From positions 80,930,541 through 80,994,540 of the forward strand of contig CM056376.1 in assembly GCA_029718625.1 (NCBI GenBank): a stretch of 64,000 nucleotides of DNA, in the 5' to 3' direction. Each line of letters starts with the position of its first letter. Position 1 is the stretch's first letter. This document shows, piece after piece, positions 49,600 through 61,626 of the stretch. The translations under genes were made by a program, and so were the position numbers. Source of the stretch: Synaphobranchus kaupii. Taxonomy: Eukaryota > Chordata > Actinopteri > Anguilliformes > Synaphobranchidae. Below the pieces are notes generated by a model that was not told where the DNA came from, did not search any database, and saw only the letters and a list, made by a program, of their open reading frames with translations.

Positions 49600-52500
49600 A
49601 AGTACGCCTCCTGGCGTACCTGGCGGCCTGGTTTTGTGAGGGAAGTGTTTGTGGAAATCCTGGATCAGTGAGTGATCCAGGATGAGGCTCCTTTGGAGCC
49701 ACGACCGCTCCTCAGGCCCATACCCCTCCCAGTCAACGAGGTATTGGAAACCCCGACCCTTACGGCGGATGTCAATAATACGGTCCACCGTGTAGGCCGG
49801 GGCGTTGTCGATGACCCGGACAGGTGGAGGAGGGAGGGTAGGGGAACTGAGGGGGCTGGAGGCGACAGGCTTTATTTGTGAAACATGAAAAACGGGGTAA
49901 ACTTTGAGGGAGGCAGGGAGGGAGAGCTTAACAGAAACTGGGTTGATTAAGCAAATAATAGGGAAGGGACCAATAAAACGGGGCCGAAGTTTCTTAGAGG
50001 AGGAGGGAAGGGAAATGTTAAACGTGGAGAGCCAGACCTGCTGACCGACCCTATACTTAGGGGCTGCGGTCCTGTGAAGGTCCGCCAGACGTTGGGAACG
50101 GGAATTAGAGCGCAGGAGTGCGGTGCGTGCAAGTCTCCACATGCGCTTGCATTTGAGGAGGTGAGATCTAACGGAAGGGACTGCTACCTCGGCCTCCTGG
50201 GCCGACAGGAGAGGGGGTTGGTAACCCAATGAGCACTCGAACGGGGACAACCCTGTGGACGCACTTTTAAGGGAGTTGTGAGCGTACTCTACCCAGGGGA
50301 GAAAACGGCTCCAGGAGGCGGGATTGCGAGCGGTGACGCACCGCAGGGCGGCCCCCAGGTCCTGGTTCGCCCTCTCTGCCTGGCCGTTAGACTGGGGATG
50401 GAAACCCGACGACAAACTAGCCGAAGCCCCCAGGGCTACACAGAACGCCTTCCAAACCTGGGAGGAGAATTGGGGCCCACGGTCAGAAACAATGTCGGAC
50501 GGGATCCCGTGCAGCCTGACCACATGTAACACCAGGAGCTCCGCAGTTTCGAGGGCGGACGGGAGTTTGGGAAGGGGAATAAAGTGAACCGCCTTGGAGA
50601 ACCGATCCACCACTGTCAGAATTACGGAATTACCCTCTGACAATGGCAGACCGGTGACAAAGTCCACGCCGATGTGGCTCCAAGGACGGCCCGGGACAGG
50701 GAGGGGAAGGAGAAGACCGGCGGGAGGCTGGTGGGATGCCTTGCTCCTGGCGCACACTGCGCAGGCCAGGACAAAGGCACGGGTATCCTCCTTGAGAGTG
50801 GGCCACCAAAAACTCCTCCTGACGAGGGTGGTCGTTCTGGCAACACCTGGGTGACACGCCAGACAGGAGGCGTGAACCCACTCCAGGACCTGGGAGCGGA
50901 CGGAGTTGGGAACAAACAGGGAGGAGTTAGGGTTACTACGGGGGTCAGGGTGGGAAGTCTGGGCGGACCTCACAATCTCCTCGATCTTCCAGGAGACCGC
51001 AGCCACTATACAGGACGTCGGTAGAATAGGCTCCGGTTCAGCAGGACTGGAGGGAAGGGAAAAAACACGGGATAAGGCATCCGCCTTGACATTGCGGGAA
51101 CCGGAGCGGTAAGACAAAGAAAAATTAAAGCGGGCAAAGAATAATGACCATCTAGCCTGTCTGGCATTAAGCCTTTTAGCAGTTTTTAAATAAATTAAAT
51201 TTTGATGGTCAGTCAAAACAACAAAGGGATTACCTGCCCCCTCCAGCCAGTGGCGCCACTCCTCAAGAGCCAGCTTGATGGCGAGAAGTTCCCGATCCCC
51301 GACATCATAGTTTCGTTCAGCGGAGGACAGCCTCCGGGAGAAGAAAGCACAGGGATGGAGCTTGTTGTCCAAGGCGGCTCGTTGGGACAGAATGGCCCCC
51401 ACGCCGGTGTCGGAGGCATCCACCTCAATAATAAATTGCCGGGAGGGATCAGGGTGACAAAGAATGGGGGCTGATGAAAACCGAGTTTTAAGCCGCTCAA
51501 ACGCTAGCTGGGCCTCAGAGTTCCAAGAAAAAGAAAGGGCAGTGGAGGTGAGTTTGGTAAGGGGAGCAGCAATGACACTGTAGTTACGGATAAACCTGCG
51601 ATAGAAATTAGCAAAACCGAGAAATTGTTGTAGGTGCTTATGAGAGGTGGGTTGGGGCCATTCTGTCACCGCCTTGATCTTGACAGGATCCGCCCGGATG
51701 CTGCCCTCCTCGATGATGAAGCCGAGGAACGGGACTGAGGAGACGTGGAATGCGCATTTCTCCGCCTTGACAAAGAGCTGATTCTCTAGAAGACGCTGGA
51801 GAACCTCCCGGACATGCAGAATGTGCTCCTGTGGGGACTTGGAAAAAATCAAAATGTCATCAATATAAACAAAGACGGACTTCCCCAACAGGTCTCGCAG
51901 CACGTCATTCACCATGCCCTGGAAGACTGCGGGGGCGTTAGTAAGGCCGAAGGGGACCACCAGGTACTCATAGTGGCCTAACGGGGTATTGAAGGCAGTC
52001 TTCCATTCATCCCCCTCCCGTATACGCACCAAGTGGTACGCGTTACGGAGGTCGAGCTTGGTGAAAATGACGGCTTGCGAGAGGGGTTCAAAAGCGGTGT
52101 TTATGAGGGGAAGAGGATATTTATTGCGGATGGTGATTTGATTTAGGCCCCGGTAGTCGATGCAGGGCCGTAGTGAGCCGTCCTTTTTCCCCACGAAGAA
52201 GAACCCAGCACCAACAGGAGAAGAGGAGGGACGGATGATGCCTGAGGCGAGGGACTCGTGAATGTACTCCTCCATGGATAATTTCTCCGGCCCCGACAAA
52301 CTGTAAAGGCGACCAGACGGAAGCTTGGCTCCTGCCAGCAGGTCGATGCAGCAGTCGTAAGGCCGGTGAGGAGGTAGTGACAGGGCACGTGATTTGGAGA
52401 AGACCTGGCAGAGGTCGTGATATTGCTCAGGGACGTTGGAAAGGTCGGGTTCGGGTTGGTTGGTGCTGGGATCCTTGGACCCCGGAGGGGGCAGAGCGGA

Positions 52501-52968
52501 ACGAAGACAGCTAGCCAAACAGTGGCCACTCCACGCCAGGATACGACCGGCTTGCCAGTCGATATGAGGGTTGTGAAGGCGGAGCCAGGTCTGACCTAAA
52601 ACTATAGAGGACTGTTTGGAGTTGATGAGAAGGAGTTGAATACTCTCCCGATGATTGCCGGATAATACTAGCTGAATGGGAACGGTGGAGTGGGTCACTA
52701 ACCCCAGACTCCTACCGTCTAAGGCGAGGGCTGTGATTGGAGAGGGTAGAGCTTCTGTGGGGATGCCGGCCCTCCTGGCGAAGGTGATGTCCATAAAGTT
52801 GGCGTCGGCTCCAGAGTCGATGAGAGCCGACGAAACTTCGGACTTGTCCCTCCAAAGGAGAGTGACCTTGAAAACAAGGCGGTTCTGAGCTGCATGGCTA
52901 GGTATGATGGGGCTCGTCAGTACGCCCAGTTTAACTGGCGAGCCTATTCTTTTGGGCGAATAGGGCAA
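49597..52968 (-). CDS. pol: Gypsy pol polyprotein (chromovirus)
   Basis: An uninterrupted frame of 1123 codons for a retrotransposon polyprotein. Domains in order: aspartic protease with DSGA at residues 51-54; reverse transcriptase with YIDD at 369-372; RNase H with Asp517, Glu560, Asp587 and Asp630; integrase with zinc-binding His699/His706/Cys736/Cys739 and catalytic Asp769, Asp829 and Glu865 (D-x35-E); and a C-terminal chromodomain around 1059-1103, which in this clade targets integration to modified histones. It lies in the -1 frame relative to gag and overlaps its end by 25 nt, so it is probably made by frameshifting and not from the first Met. All catalytic residues are present and no stop breaks the frame, so this copy could be active. 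There is no envelope gene. Confidence 0.95.
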   Translation of the reverse strand: MPYSPKRIGSPVKLGVLTSPIIPSHAAQNRLVFKVTLLWRDKSEVSSALIDSGADANFMDITFARRAGIPTEALPSPITALALDGRSLGLVTHSTVPIQLVLSGNHRESIQLLLINSKQSSIVLGQTWLRLHNPHIDWQAGRILAWSGHCLASCLRSALPPPGSKDPSTNQPEPDLSNVPEQYHDLCQVFSKSRALSLPPHRPYDCCIDLLAGAKLPSGRLYSLSGPEKLSMEEYIHESLASGIIRPSSSPVGAGFFFVGKKDGSLRPCIDYRGLNQITIRNKYPLPLINTAFEPLSQAVIFTKLDLRNAYHLVRIREGDEWKTAFNTPLGHYEYLVVPFGLTNAPAVFQGMVNDVLRDLLGKSVFVYIDDILIFSKSPQEHILHVREVLQRLLENQLFVKAEKCAFHVSSVPFLGFIIEEGSIRADPVKIKAVTEWPQPTSHKHLQQFLGFANFYRRFIRNYSVIAAPLTKLTSTALSFSWNSEAQLAFERLKTRFSSAPILCHPDPSRQFIIEVDASDTGVGAILSQRAALDNKLHPCAFFSRRLSSAERNYDVGDRELLAIKLALEEWRHWLEGAGNPFVVLTDHQNLIYLKTAKRLNARQARWSLFFARFNFSLSYRSGSRNVKADALSRVFSLPSSPAEPEPILPTSCIVAAVSWKIEEIVRSAQTSHPDPRSNPNSSLFVPNSVRSQVLEWVHASCLACHPGVARTTTLVRRSFWWPTLKEDTRAFVLACAVCARSKASHQPPAGLLLPLPVPGRPWSHIGVDFVTGLPLSEGNSVILTVVDRFSKAVHFIPLPKLPSALETAELLVLHVVRLHGIPSDIVSDRGPQFSSQVWKAFCVALGASASLSSGFHPQSNGQAERANQDLGAALRCVTARNPASWSRFLPWVEYAHNSLKSASTGLSPFECSLGYQPPLLSAQEAEVAVPSVRSHLLKCKRMWRLARTALLRSNSRSQRLADLHRTAAPKYRVGQQVWLSTFNISLPSSSKKLRPRFIGPFPIICLINPVSVKLSLPASLKVYPVFHVSQIKPVASSPLSSPTLPPPPVRVIDNAPAYTVDRIIDIRRKGRGFQYLVDWEGYGPEERSWLQRSLILDHSLIQDFHKHFPHKTRPPGTPGGVL

Positions 52969-53900
52969 GAGGCGATCTGATGGCCAGGCTTGCCGCAGTA
53001 GAAGCAGGATCTAGAGCGTAGGCGACGTTGGCGCTCCTCAGCGCTGACCGCAACTCTGCCCAGTTGCATAGGCTCCTCCTCGGAGACCCCAGACGCCGCT
53101 CTGGATCCTGCAGCAGAAGAGTGAGGACGGATGTGAACATGATGACCGGAGTTCCCCCCTCGCTCACGGGACCGGATGCGGAGACGGTTGTCAATAGCTA
53201 TAGCCAGACTAATAAGACTATTGAGAGAAGTGGATTCTTCACGGGTGGCAAGTTGATCCTTTAGCTCCTCGCCGAGTGCCTGGCGAAAGGCCCCCTGAAG
53301 GGCGGTGTCATTCCACCCGGACTCCGCAGCGAGGGTGCGGAATTGGATCGCCATCTCTGCGACGCTGCGACTTCCTTGACGGACTTGAAGGAGGCGCTGA
53401 GTAGCGTCTCGCCCGCAGGTAGGGTGATCGAACACACGCCGCATCTCGGCGGTGAAGGCAGCGAAGTTGTTGCAGAGTGCGACCTGGCTGTCCCAAATGG
53501 ATGTAGCCCACTCCAGGGCACTTCCTCCCAAGCTGCTCATGATAAAGGCGATTTTACATGGGTCGGAGGCGAAGGAGGAGGGCTGCATCCGGAAGACAAT
53601 GTCGCACTTCATGAGAAACTCGCGACATTTGCCCAATCCCCCACGGTATAATTCAGGGTGTTGTACGCGGGGCTCTCGATAAGAAGTGGCAGCAGGAGGA
53701 TCGACCGGCGGATCCGGCGCGGGAGGTGTAGGACCCACAGGAATTCGCGGAAGCGGCTGGTGAAGGGATAGCTGTGCCACTTGTTCAGTGATGCCCCTCA
53801 GCACCTCCAATACGTCATCCAAACGACGGCCCTGTTGGTCGCTGACCGCAGTTTGGCAGGAGAAGGCGTGACGAATCTGATCCAGGTCGGCTGGGTCCAT
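52944..53900 (-). CDS. gag: Gypsy gag
   Basis: A frame of 318 codons, the structural protein of the particle. It starts [13 protein letters not shown] at 53900, only about 20 nt after the 5' LTR. The middle part (roughly residues 100-230) has the retrotransposon Gag composition, with [12 protein letters not shown] and [20 protein letters not shown]. Its C-terminus has one zinc knuckle, [14 protein letters not shown] (residues 299-312, CX2CX4HX4C), for RNA binding. It ends with TAG three bases after a CCCAAAA heptamer, in the overlap with pol. Confidence 0.93.
   Translation of the reverse strand: MDPADLDQIRHAFSCQTAVSDQQGRRLDDVLEVLRGITEQVAQLSLHQPLPRIPVGPTPPAPDPPVDPPAATSYREPRVQHPELYRGGLGKCREFLMKCDIVFRMQPSSFASDPCKIAFIMSSLGGSALEWATSIWDSQVALCNNFAAFTAEMRRVFDHPTCGRDATQRLLQVRQGSRSVAEMAIQFRTLAAESGWNDTALQGAFRQALGEELKDQLATREESTSLNSLISLAIAIDNRLRIRSRERGGNSGHHVHIRPHSSAAGSRAASGVSEEEPMQLGRVAVSAEERQRRLRSRSCFYCGKPGHQIASCPIRPKE
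52950..52956 (-). promoter_or_regulatory. Predicted -1 ribosomal frameshift site CCCAAAA
   Basis: On the minus strand the gag frame reads CGC CCA AAA GAA TAG. CCCAAAA fits the X XXY YYZ slippery pattern. Slipping back by one base enters the pol frame (Pro-Lys-Arg-Ile-Gly...), avoiding the gag stop. Confidence 0.6.
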
Positions 53901-53919
53901 GTTTTAGGCCAGTTCGTTC
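53901..53919 (-). other. Probable primer-binding region / leader
   Basis: The 19 bases between LTR and gag start read gaacgaactggcctaaaac on the element's strand. TGG, the expected first bases of a tRNA-primed site, occurs 8 bases in. The priming tRNA could not be identified. Confidence 0.5.
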
Positions 53920-55383
53920 TGTTACGAACCAGATACGAGACGAACCCAAGTGCAACGACCAGGAGACAGATTCACAGAGAAGGGTTTTTTTTAATAAATT
54001 AAGTGTTGGGGTAGTCCCAAAACTGTACAGGAAAGGCAAACACGTTATCACACAGGGTAATGCCAGGAAGCCCGGAACGGACTGCTCCAAGCCGGAGCTG
54101 GAACGGAAGATCCGGAACGGGTTCCAAGCCGGAACTGGACTGGACTCCAGGTGTAGGCAAACACCTGGACTGGACTGGAACTGGACCGGGAGGTCCACTC
54201 AGGAAACGCGGTCAGGAACGGATTGTTCCAAGCCGGAACTGGACTGGATCGGTAGGTGCACAACTCACACCTGGACTGGACTGGAACTGGACCGGGAGGT
54301 CCACTCTGGACAATGGGTTCAGGAACGGATTGTTCCAAACCGGAACTGGACTGGATCGGTAGGTGCACAACTCACACCTGGACTGGACTGGAACTGGACC
54401 GGGGGGGGTCCACTCTGGACATTGGGTTCAGGAACAGGTTTGTTCCAAACCGGAACTGGACTGTACGGGTAGATGCGTGACTCACGCCTGGACTGGACAG
54501 GTAGGAGGGCGACTCACTACGGCAGGACTGGAACTGGACCGGGATGACTACACCGGTACTGGTCAAAACAAAACAGAGGGGGATTAGTTTGGGAGTAGGC
54601 ACGGGAAGGACCGGGAGGTTCTCACTGGGTTGCAGAGCGGGACGGGTAGGTAGGTGGTGAAGGATGGCAGAGCTGGGTAGTGCGGCGTAGCTTAGGTAGG
54701 TCCGGTAGGATCTGGCTGGTCTCCAGAGCTCCCGGAACCGTAACCGAAGACGTTGTAGGCGGCTTCGGCCGGACAGGAACAACTGGAGGGTAGCCAGGAT
54801 AGGAGTGCCACACGGAATCCTACGTGAGCTGAAGGTGGAGGTACCGCAACACACAAAACAAACACAGGGAGAACGAACACTGCCACGGATGACTGGGTAA
54901 CTGGAGGTTTAGAGGGAAAACAGGTTAGCTGCATGCAACACAGGAATTTCACGGGAGGTAAACTACCAACTTGAAGTTTCGAACGAACTACACGCTGTAA
55001 GGGGATAGAATCCCACAACCAAGCGAGCAGGACCGTAGAAGACCACGAACGACAAACATAAACACAGAGTGAGGATAGTTAACGAACTGGCGCCGATTGG
55101 CAGCCAGCCGCGGGTATAAATAGTGAAGTTAATGAAAACCTAAATAAGGCGCAGGTGTGGAAATTAAACGGGAGTGATTATTAAACACCAGGTGAGGAAT
55201 GCATGCAACGAGAGGGAGAGGAGTGAAAGGCGGAAGTAAATAAAGAAAACCAGACGAACAAGTCAGGGAAGGAAACGCCTAGTCCGTAGCAGCGGGGGAA
55301 AACACGGACAAAGGGATCCAACATGACACGGAGGGAAAACAGGAAAACACGGAAAACGAACAGGAATGGAGCGGAACATTACA
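53920..55383 (-). mobile_element. Ty3/Gypsy 5' LTR of full-length element
   Basis: 1464 bp, same termini as the 3' LTR and offset from it by 5799-5800 bp. It holds the promoter of the element by its position. AAGCA follows at 55384-55388. Confidence 0.95.
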
Positions 55384-55624
55384 AAGCAAGCACATTACTT
55401 TATTTTTATGAATATTGTCTATCATACAACTTCGGGCGACTCCTTGTATTAGTTTTGCAGCTACTGTCTTATGATGTGTGGCATGTAAATGAATGGTGAT
55501 TTGTTTTAATTGTTAAAAGTTCCAGCCATGATGTTTTTTGAGTGTCTTGACATGAATGATTTTACTGATGGGTGTAAGTGGTGCACACATAATCTTTAAT
55601 CTCTCTCTGTGGTTTGTCTCACAG

Positions 55625-55749
55625 TGACTGCCTGTGGCTTTGCGCTCTGAACAGTGTGAGCAATATATTTGCTGGTTTTGTTGCGTCCTCCCTGCTGGGG
55701 TTCGGGGCCTATTCTACTGGCCTGTCATTGGATAACCTCTTCCACTTTG
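55625..55749 (+). CDS. SLC6-family transporter, internal exon (TM7)
   Basis: This exon encodes TM7: DCLWLCALNSVSNIFAGFVA, then SSLLGFGAYSTGLSLDNLFH and F. The family pattern LNSxTSxFAGFxxFSxLGF is evident. The Asn at the Asn327 position of GAT-1 is kept, but the Ser at the Ser331 chloride position is Asn. Acceptor tttgtctcacag, donor TTTG|gtgagt; 125 nt, phase 2 in and phase 1 out, the expected length. It lies 236 nt beyond the end of the full-length Gypsy element, which sits in the preceding intron. Confidence 0.94.
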
Positions 55750-56777
55750 GTGAGTTAATAGGGCTAACACTTTCTGTGATCATTTCGTCCATTGTACTTT
55801 TTTAATCTATGTTTTCCATCCATTGCATGAGATGTGCAGTAAAAAACTGTTTTCTGTTTTTTATGTGTCCTGAGAAGCTGTCTTAAACCTGCTTAAAAAA
55901 ATCATTTCAAATTATTTTTATTATTATTATTATTAGAACAGGTGTCTAGATGCTGTATAAAGCTGACAATTGCACATAACAGGTTTTTAGTCATATATAA
56001 TCATTTACAGTACGAATTGCAGTTAAGACACATTAAAAAGATTTACACAGACATAGAGCAGTGCCAACCCAGCAATGATTGGAATCAAAGCCTGATTTGT
56101 CACAGGTGAAGGTTAAATTCAATTAAATACAAAATTCTTGAAATACAGTCACACACATGCTAAAATGAGAAATCACTGGCATTAAAAAAGATATCTGAAC
56201 ATTAGCAGGGACTGAAATATTTTTTGTTGATTTATTTATTTATTTATTTTAATTTTTTAATTTTTTGGAGGTCGGGGGGGGGGGGGGGGGGGTGGTGTTG
56301 GGAGGTCTGAATTTTGACTGTTTTGGCAGACTGTCAAAAGTGTGTTGTTTTATCATCGTTATTAGAAATGACAACCACAAGAGGGCGAACCGTCCCAGTC
56401 TATACAATTATTATGTCCCCACACACATTCACATCGCACACAGTTTAATGTGATGCTTTTGCACTGGTTAACACTAGCAGGTTATTTTCAATTTGAGCCA
56501 TTATATTTTATTTCAGTCTATTCATCTCTCTTACTATAATGAAATTTTGATTTGTGAAGTAATAATTCACTCCCTAACACATTATTGAATTACCTCATTT
56601 ATAATAATTTGTTCACACAGTTTTTGATGTGTTTGGTAATATTGGATGTGACACTTTGATGTGACACATGAAGTTTGAATGACCACATTCTCTTCAAATG
56701 GTAAGATGAAAGTTATATGAAATAATTTCGGAAACATTGAGTAACATTCCGAATAGAACTTGTTTAATTGTTGTGCA
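55750..56777. other. Intron, no gene; poly-G at 56274-56292
   Basis: Includes an ATT microsatellite near 55917-55936, a tttatttatttatttatttt stretch and a run of 19 G. No classified element. Confidence 0.45.
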
Positions 56778-57898
56778 CAACTCCAATTCCAAAAAAGTTG
56801 GGACAGTATGTAAAATGCACATAAAAGCAGAAAGCAGTGATTTGTAAATTCTCTTTTACATATATTTAATTGAAAACAGTACAAAGAAAAGATATTTAAT
56901 GTTTTACCTTATCAACTTTATAGATTTTTGTAAATATACGCTATTTCCGAATTTGATGCCTGCAAAACTTTCCAAAAAAGTTGGGACAGGGCCAAAAAAA
57001 AGACTGGGAAGTTAAAAAAAACCTGTTTGGAACGTTCCACAGGTAAACAGGTGATGCTATCATGACTGAGTATAAAAGGTTATCAAAAGACTCTTGAAAT
57101 TTTATTTTCAGCGATACTATAACCTCTCTGCATTTAAATGGATCTCTATGGGAATTGGGGGGTGGGACTAGATTAAGCTGTAAATTACACAGGAATAGTA
57201 TGGAATCCATGGTTGGCTGAGTGGCTGTAAGTAATCAAGGGTATGAGGTATCAAACAATCACTTGATGGATCACTTGAAGGGTTGTTTCTCCTGGCTTAT
57301 TTTTCCATAGAGTTCAATAGGAAAATGAGTCAGGAGAAACAACCCTTAAAGTGATCCATCCATATCTACTGCATATCTGGCAGCAGAGTGATGGTTTGAG
57401 GCTCATTTGATACCTCAGACACTTGACGACTTACAGCCATTTAGCCAGCCATGGGTTCCATACTATTCCTGTGTAATGTCGAGCGTAATCTAGTCCCACC
57501 ACCCAATTCCCATAGAGATCCATTCAAATGCAGAGAGGTTATAGTATTGCTTCTAAGAGTACCTAAAAATAAAATATCAAGAGTCTTTTGATATCCTTTT
57601 ATACCCAGTCATGATAGCATCACCTGTTTACCTGTGGAATGGCAAACAGGTGTTTTTTTGAGCTTCCCAGTCTTTTTTATTTTGCCCCTGTCAACTTTTT
57701 TGGAATGTGTTGCAGGCATCAAATTCAGAATTAGCATATATTTACAAAAATCAATAATGTTGATAAGGTAAAACATTAAATATATATATTTTTGTACTGT
57801 TTTCTATTAAATATATGTAAAAGAGAATTTACAAATCACTGCTTTCTGCTTTTATATGCATTTTACATACTGTCCCAACTTTTTTGGAATTGGGGTTG
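56778..57898. mobile_element. Tc1-type element with palindromic insertion
   Basis: The ends caactccaattccaaaaaag and cttttttggaattggggttg are inverted; TA follows the right end. The arms run to about 57079 and resume at 57597. The middle (57080-57596) is an inverted-repeat fragment of the 20905-type family, with agactcttgaaattttattt and its inverse. Confidence 0.72.
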
Positions 57899-58905
57899 TA
57901 TAATAAAAATAAACTTATGTAAATATCATGTAAATTTATGAACCGTAAGAGAGGTGCATACACATACATGTAATTTTCCTTCCCTTTACCATGAATTACA
58001 AATAAATGTAAGTTTTACTCATATTTTTTAATTGATTACGGATGATGTTTCATGTTTGATGTTATTGTGGCCTACACGGTAGACCTACTAATGGTTTGTA
58101 TGTCAGTAGATAATCTACCTAAACATTAAAACTGGAGTACCCAACTTACCTGTAAAATGGTCGCTTTTGTTGTCAAGTCATAACACCCCTTGGCCCTGCC
58201 CACAGAGAAAGAGACCGCCCCAAACTGCTTCCACAGACCTCGTCCTGAATGTGCACTGTTCGCGCAAGCTAAAAATATTATATATATATATAACTTCTGC
58301 GCAAATCGCAATGACCAGCCAGTGCGCAACCAATCATATGAAAGGAGGAGGGTCATCTCACTAGGACACGTCACTTCCCTTCAAACTGTCATTCGGAGCT
58401 TTTCATAAATGCTTCGGCTATCCTAACTAATTTGCTTAAGTTATGTTCCATTTTGCATAGCTCACTAACTAAACAAGCTGAAAACCGTTTTACTCAGCTT
58501 GCTAACTAACTATGCTGTAGCTACAGAAAGCAAATGAAATCTTGAGCAAATCTCCTTCGAACCTGACTGACACCAAGAGGGAACGCCCACCTTACGAACT
58601 TAAAGCTTTATTTTTCAGTACAAGCGGCGCATACCATACTACACGGCAAAACGTTTTTGGTGTAAATCCGGCATCAGCCGCTCTGACGCACTTCGTACGC
58701 AGCATCTGATGCATCGGCTTGCATAAGCTGGGTAGGACTGTGCGAAACAGTCAAAACTCATTGGCTAGCAGCACTGTCAATCACAGGAGTGCGTGCGTAT
58801 TTCCAGGTATGACGCGATGCATTGGGTTTTATCAGTCCACCGAGAAACAAGTTGTGCCAACTAATCGGTAGCTTGCGAATGCTACGAATCCATCAAGTAC
58901 AATGA

Positions 58906-60843
58906 GGGCCCTATCTTGGCGATCTTGACGCTTAGTCTAAGCGCATGGCGTAAAGTGCATTTTGGGCATGTCCAAGTCCACTTTTGCTATTTTAACGGCG
59001 TGTTTTTTTGGCGCTAAGCACGGCGCAAGGTGCAATTGGGCTGAACCTAGTCGCTTCATTAATTATAGGTGTGTCTTGGGCGTGACATGCAATAAACCAA
59101 TCAAAATGTCATATCCCATTCCCTTTAAAAGCCTGCTTTTCCACCTTGGCGGATTGCTTGATGGCGAAACAGACATGCTCGTGCATGTTTAGTGTGATCA
59201 AGGAATAGGCTAAATGGAGTATGATCAATATTATTCGGACTAACCATTAACCTATGAGTTCCCGGTAATTCCAGACAGGGCTGTTATTTTACAAAATATA
59301 TGCGGTTAAATTTTGTTAAAATGGCTTCAGTCTCACCTTAGAAAATGCCAAATTAGCCTGCTTGTTCAGCGAATTTCGTTTGATTATGCAATGAAAGTGT
59401 CAAACATCAATTCCAAGAGGCTGTTCTCATGGAGTTCTCAAAGTTCAAGCTTCATCCAAAGTTCATTAGGCTACCTGCATAGTAGGCTAATATTGATTAA
59501 TAACATACATACCGTTATTTTGCCTTAATGATGACACTAAATAGCCTACAATAAAGCTGTCAGGTTCGCAACCCATATGGTCACGCATATTTCCCCTTGT
59601 TTAATAATGTCCTGTTTATGGAAATGTGACCAACCTGTTTTACTCGTAGCGTAATCCCTTAAAACAATCCACTTTCCCAGGAAGACCGTGAAACGTGCGA
59701 CTTACAGCAGGGGAAACAGAGAACATGCAGCGCACGTGCAGAGAATGGCATTAAAATTAATTGTGAATTAATTGTGTAACGTGCTGCAAATTTGTTTTAG
59801 TTTCTAATTAGACGCTTAGTTCTCTTTAAAATCGTTTTGTTCAGTTATGGAATAACGGGTGAAATCAGCTGGGTTTTAAACGATGAGAGTATGGAAACCT
59901 GGTCACTGTAATTCAAAAAATATGAAGGACGAAGAATAGCTAAGGTTACAATTTAGTTAACATGGTGACATCTCCATTTTTTACCCATAGGCTATCGAAA
60001 AAAACCTTATGCACAGCGAATCCGCTGTAGCCTAGGCTATTTGAAAAACAATAAATGCAATATTCACTGGACAAGGTTTTGAACTTTTTCAGTCACAAAG
60101 CATTCTATTTACTTACAGGCTGTATTCATAGATAAACAGAGCTGTATTGTAATGACATCTGAAGCGCATTTTCAGAACTTAAATGTCCGTCTATTGCCGT
60201 GCGCGAGTTTTCCATTGAATGGCAATTCACGCATTAGGTGTAAATGACAATTCGCGCATTAGGGTTGATATAGATGCTATCAGCTGCTTTTTAATGGATA
60301 GCCATTGTCCCGTACCATCGCACATCGCCTGTATGTTGATGGAGTGGGCTGAAAGCAATTTAATGTGCATGGCATTCCCCTTCGCTGAGGGAAAGGTAGG
60401 CTATGGACCCTTTTATTATTATGTATTTTTTGATATAGGCTACACAATAATACTATTTCACATTGTAATCTTGATATTTTAATCATGCTTGTGCGCGCCC
60501 CTGTGTGTAACAGACAGGATGGTACGCGCATTGTGCACACGCCTTTGTAGACGCACTTATATGCGCCGTTAAAATAACATGTATACAACTGCGACATGAC
60601 TTTAGACCAGGTCTGTGGTGGTTCTAGCGCAAGCGCTTTCTGCTGGCTCAAGATAGCAATACGCCAAAAAGAATCCTGGCCACTCCTCATCTTAAGACCA
60701 ACACGCCCAAACGGCGCAAGAGTACATGCTAGTTAAGCGGCGTGAGCATTAGGTGTTATAATGAGCCTACCGCCGGGTGTAAGATAGCAAAGACACTTGC
60801 GTTTGGGTTAGCGCCGCTTTGCGCCGGGTGTAAGATAGGGCCC
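58906..60843. mobile_element. GGGCCCTATCTT DNA element, copy 1 (1.94 kb)
   Basis: The ends GGGCCCTATCTTGGCGATC and GTGTAAGATAGGGCCC are inverted, flanked by TGA on both sides (58903-58905 and 60844-60846), a 3-bp duplication as in PIF/Harbinger-type elements. gcgccg-rich subterminal repeats are present. No transposase motif was seen. Confidence 0.75.
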
Positions 60844-61149
60844 TGAGTGTTTCGGACCAAGACTAATATCTTAACGCTGGATTGAAGAAAGTTTTTGAAG
60901 TTCACAACATTTATTCGGTGTGATTGACTGTTTTACTGGAGTATTTTACAGCTTGAATTTTAAAAACTTGGCGTTTACAAGGTAGCTACAGTAGCCTAGT
61001 TAAAGTCATTCAAATATTACATTAATCAATATTACAATATTACATGAAATCAATAAAGCCACCGTCATGAAATCCATATAGCTCTCCCTTCGTGAATTTT
61101 ACTAAACATATGTATAAAATCTTTTATCAGACATTCCTATTGGCAGATC

Positions 61150-61482
61150 AGATGTTATTATCCAATGGGGATATTATATATTATTATTTGAGGGCATGAC
61201 GCATTTTTGATGACAAAATCGGCAGGAAAAATAAGAAGACGAAGACGAAGGAGAAAAATTGCTAAACTCACCAAGTAGCGTAGTTTGGGGCTTGTGTGGA
61301 TGTGTGAAGTTGTATCTGAATTCTGTGTGATTAGATGAAGTTAATGTTTCTAAGGGCTGAGAGTCTGTGGTCATTGTGGTTATTTCTGTAGGAAACCCTG
61401 AAAACTTTCAGTCCTGTGTAGGTATGCGGCATGCCCCGCCAAGCCGTAACTTAGCGGATGGCATACCTGCCATCCCAATATC
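61150..61482. repeat. Low-copy repeat, inverted partner of 38620-39065
   Basis: The reverse complement matches the 38.6-kb copy through gatggcaggtatgccatc, aagttacggcttggcgggg and accacaatgaccacagactc. It ends about 31 bp before the TM8 exon. Confidence 0.7.
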
Positions 61483-61513
61483 TACCAAAAGCAATGGCTC
61501 TTTCTCCCTGCAG

Positions 61514-61626
61514 GGCCGACCATGATCTTCACCTCTTTCCCGAAAGTGTTTTCTCTGCTGCCAGTACCACAGCTTTGGTTCATAATCTTCTTCCTCATGA
61601 TGTTCTTTGTGAATCTTGGCAGCCAG
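61514..61626 (+). CDS. SLC6-family transporter, internal exon (TM8)
   Basis: The last visible exon encodes TM8: GPTMIFTSFPKVFSLLPVPQ, then LWFIIFFLMMFFVNLGSQ. It matches the family pattern GPGLAFxxYPxAV...PxxxLWxxLFFxMLLLLGLDSQ. The Asp before Ser-Gln (Asp395 of GAT-1, a Na2-site ligand) is Gly here. Acceptor tctccctgcag, donor CAG|gtacgc; 113 nt, phase 1 in and phase 0 out, the canonical size. No TM9 exon was seen between 61627 and 64000, so the gene continues beyond the window. Confidence 0.93.
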
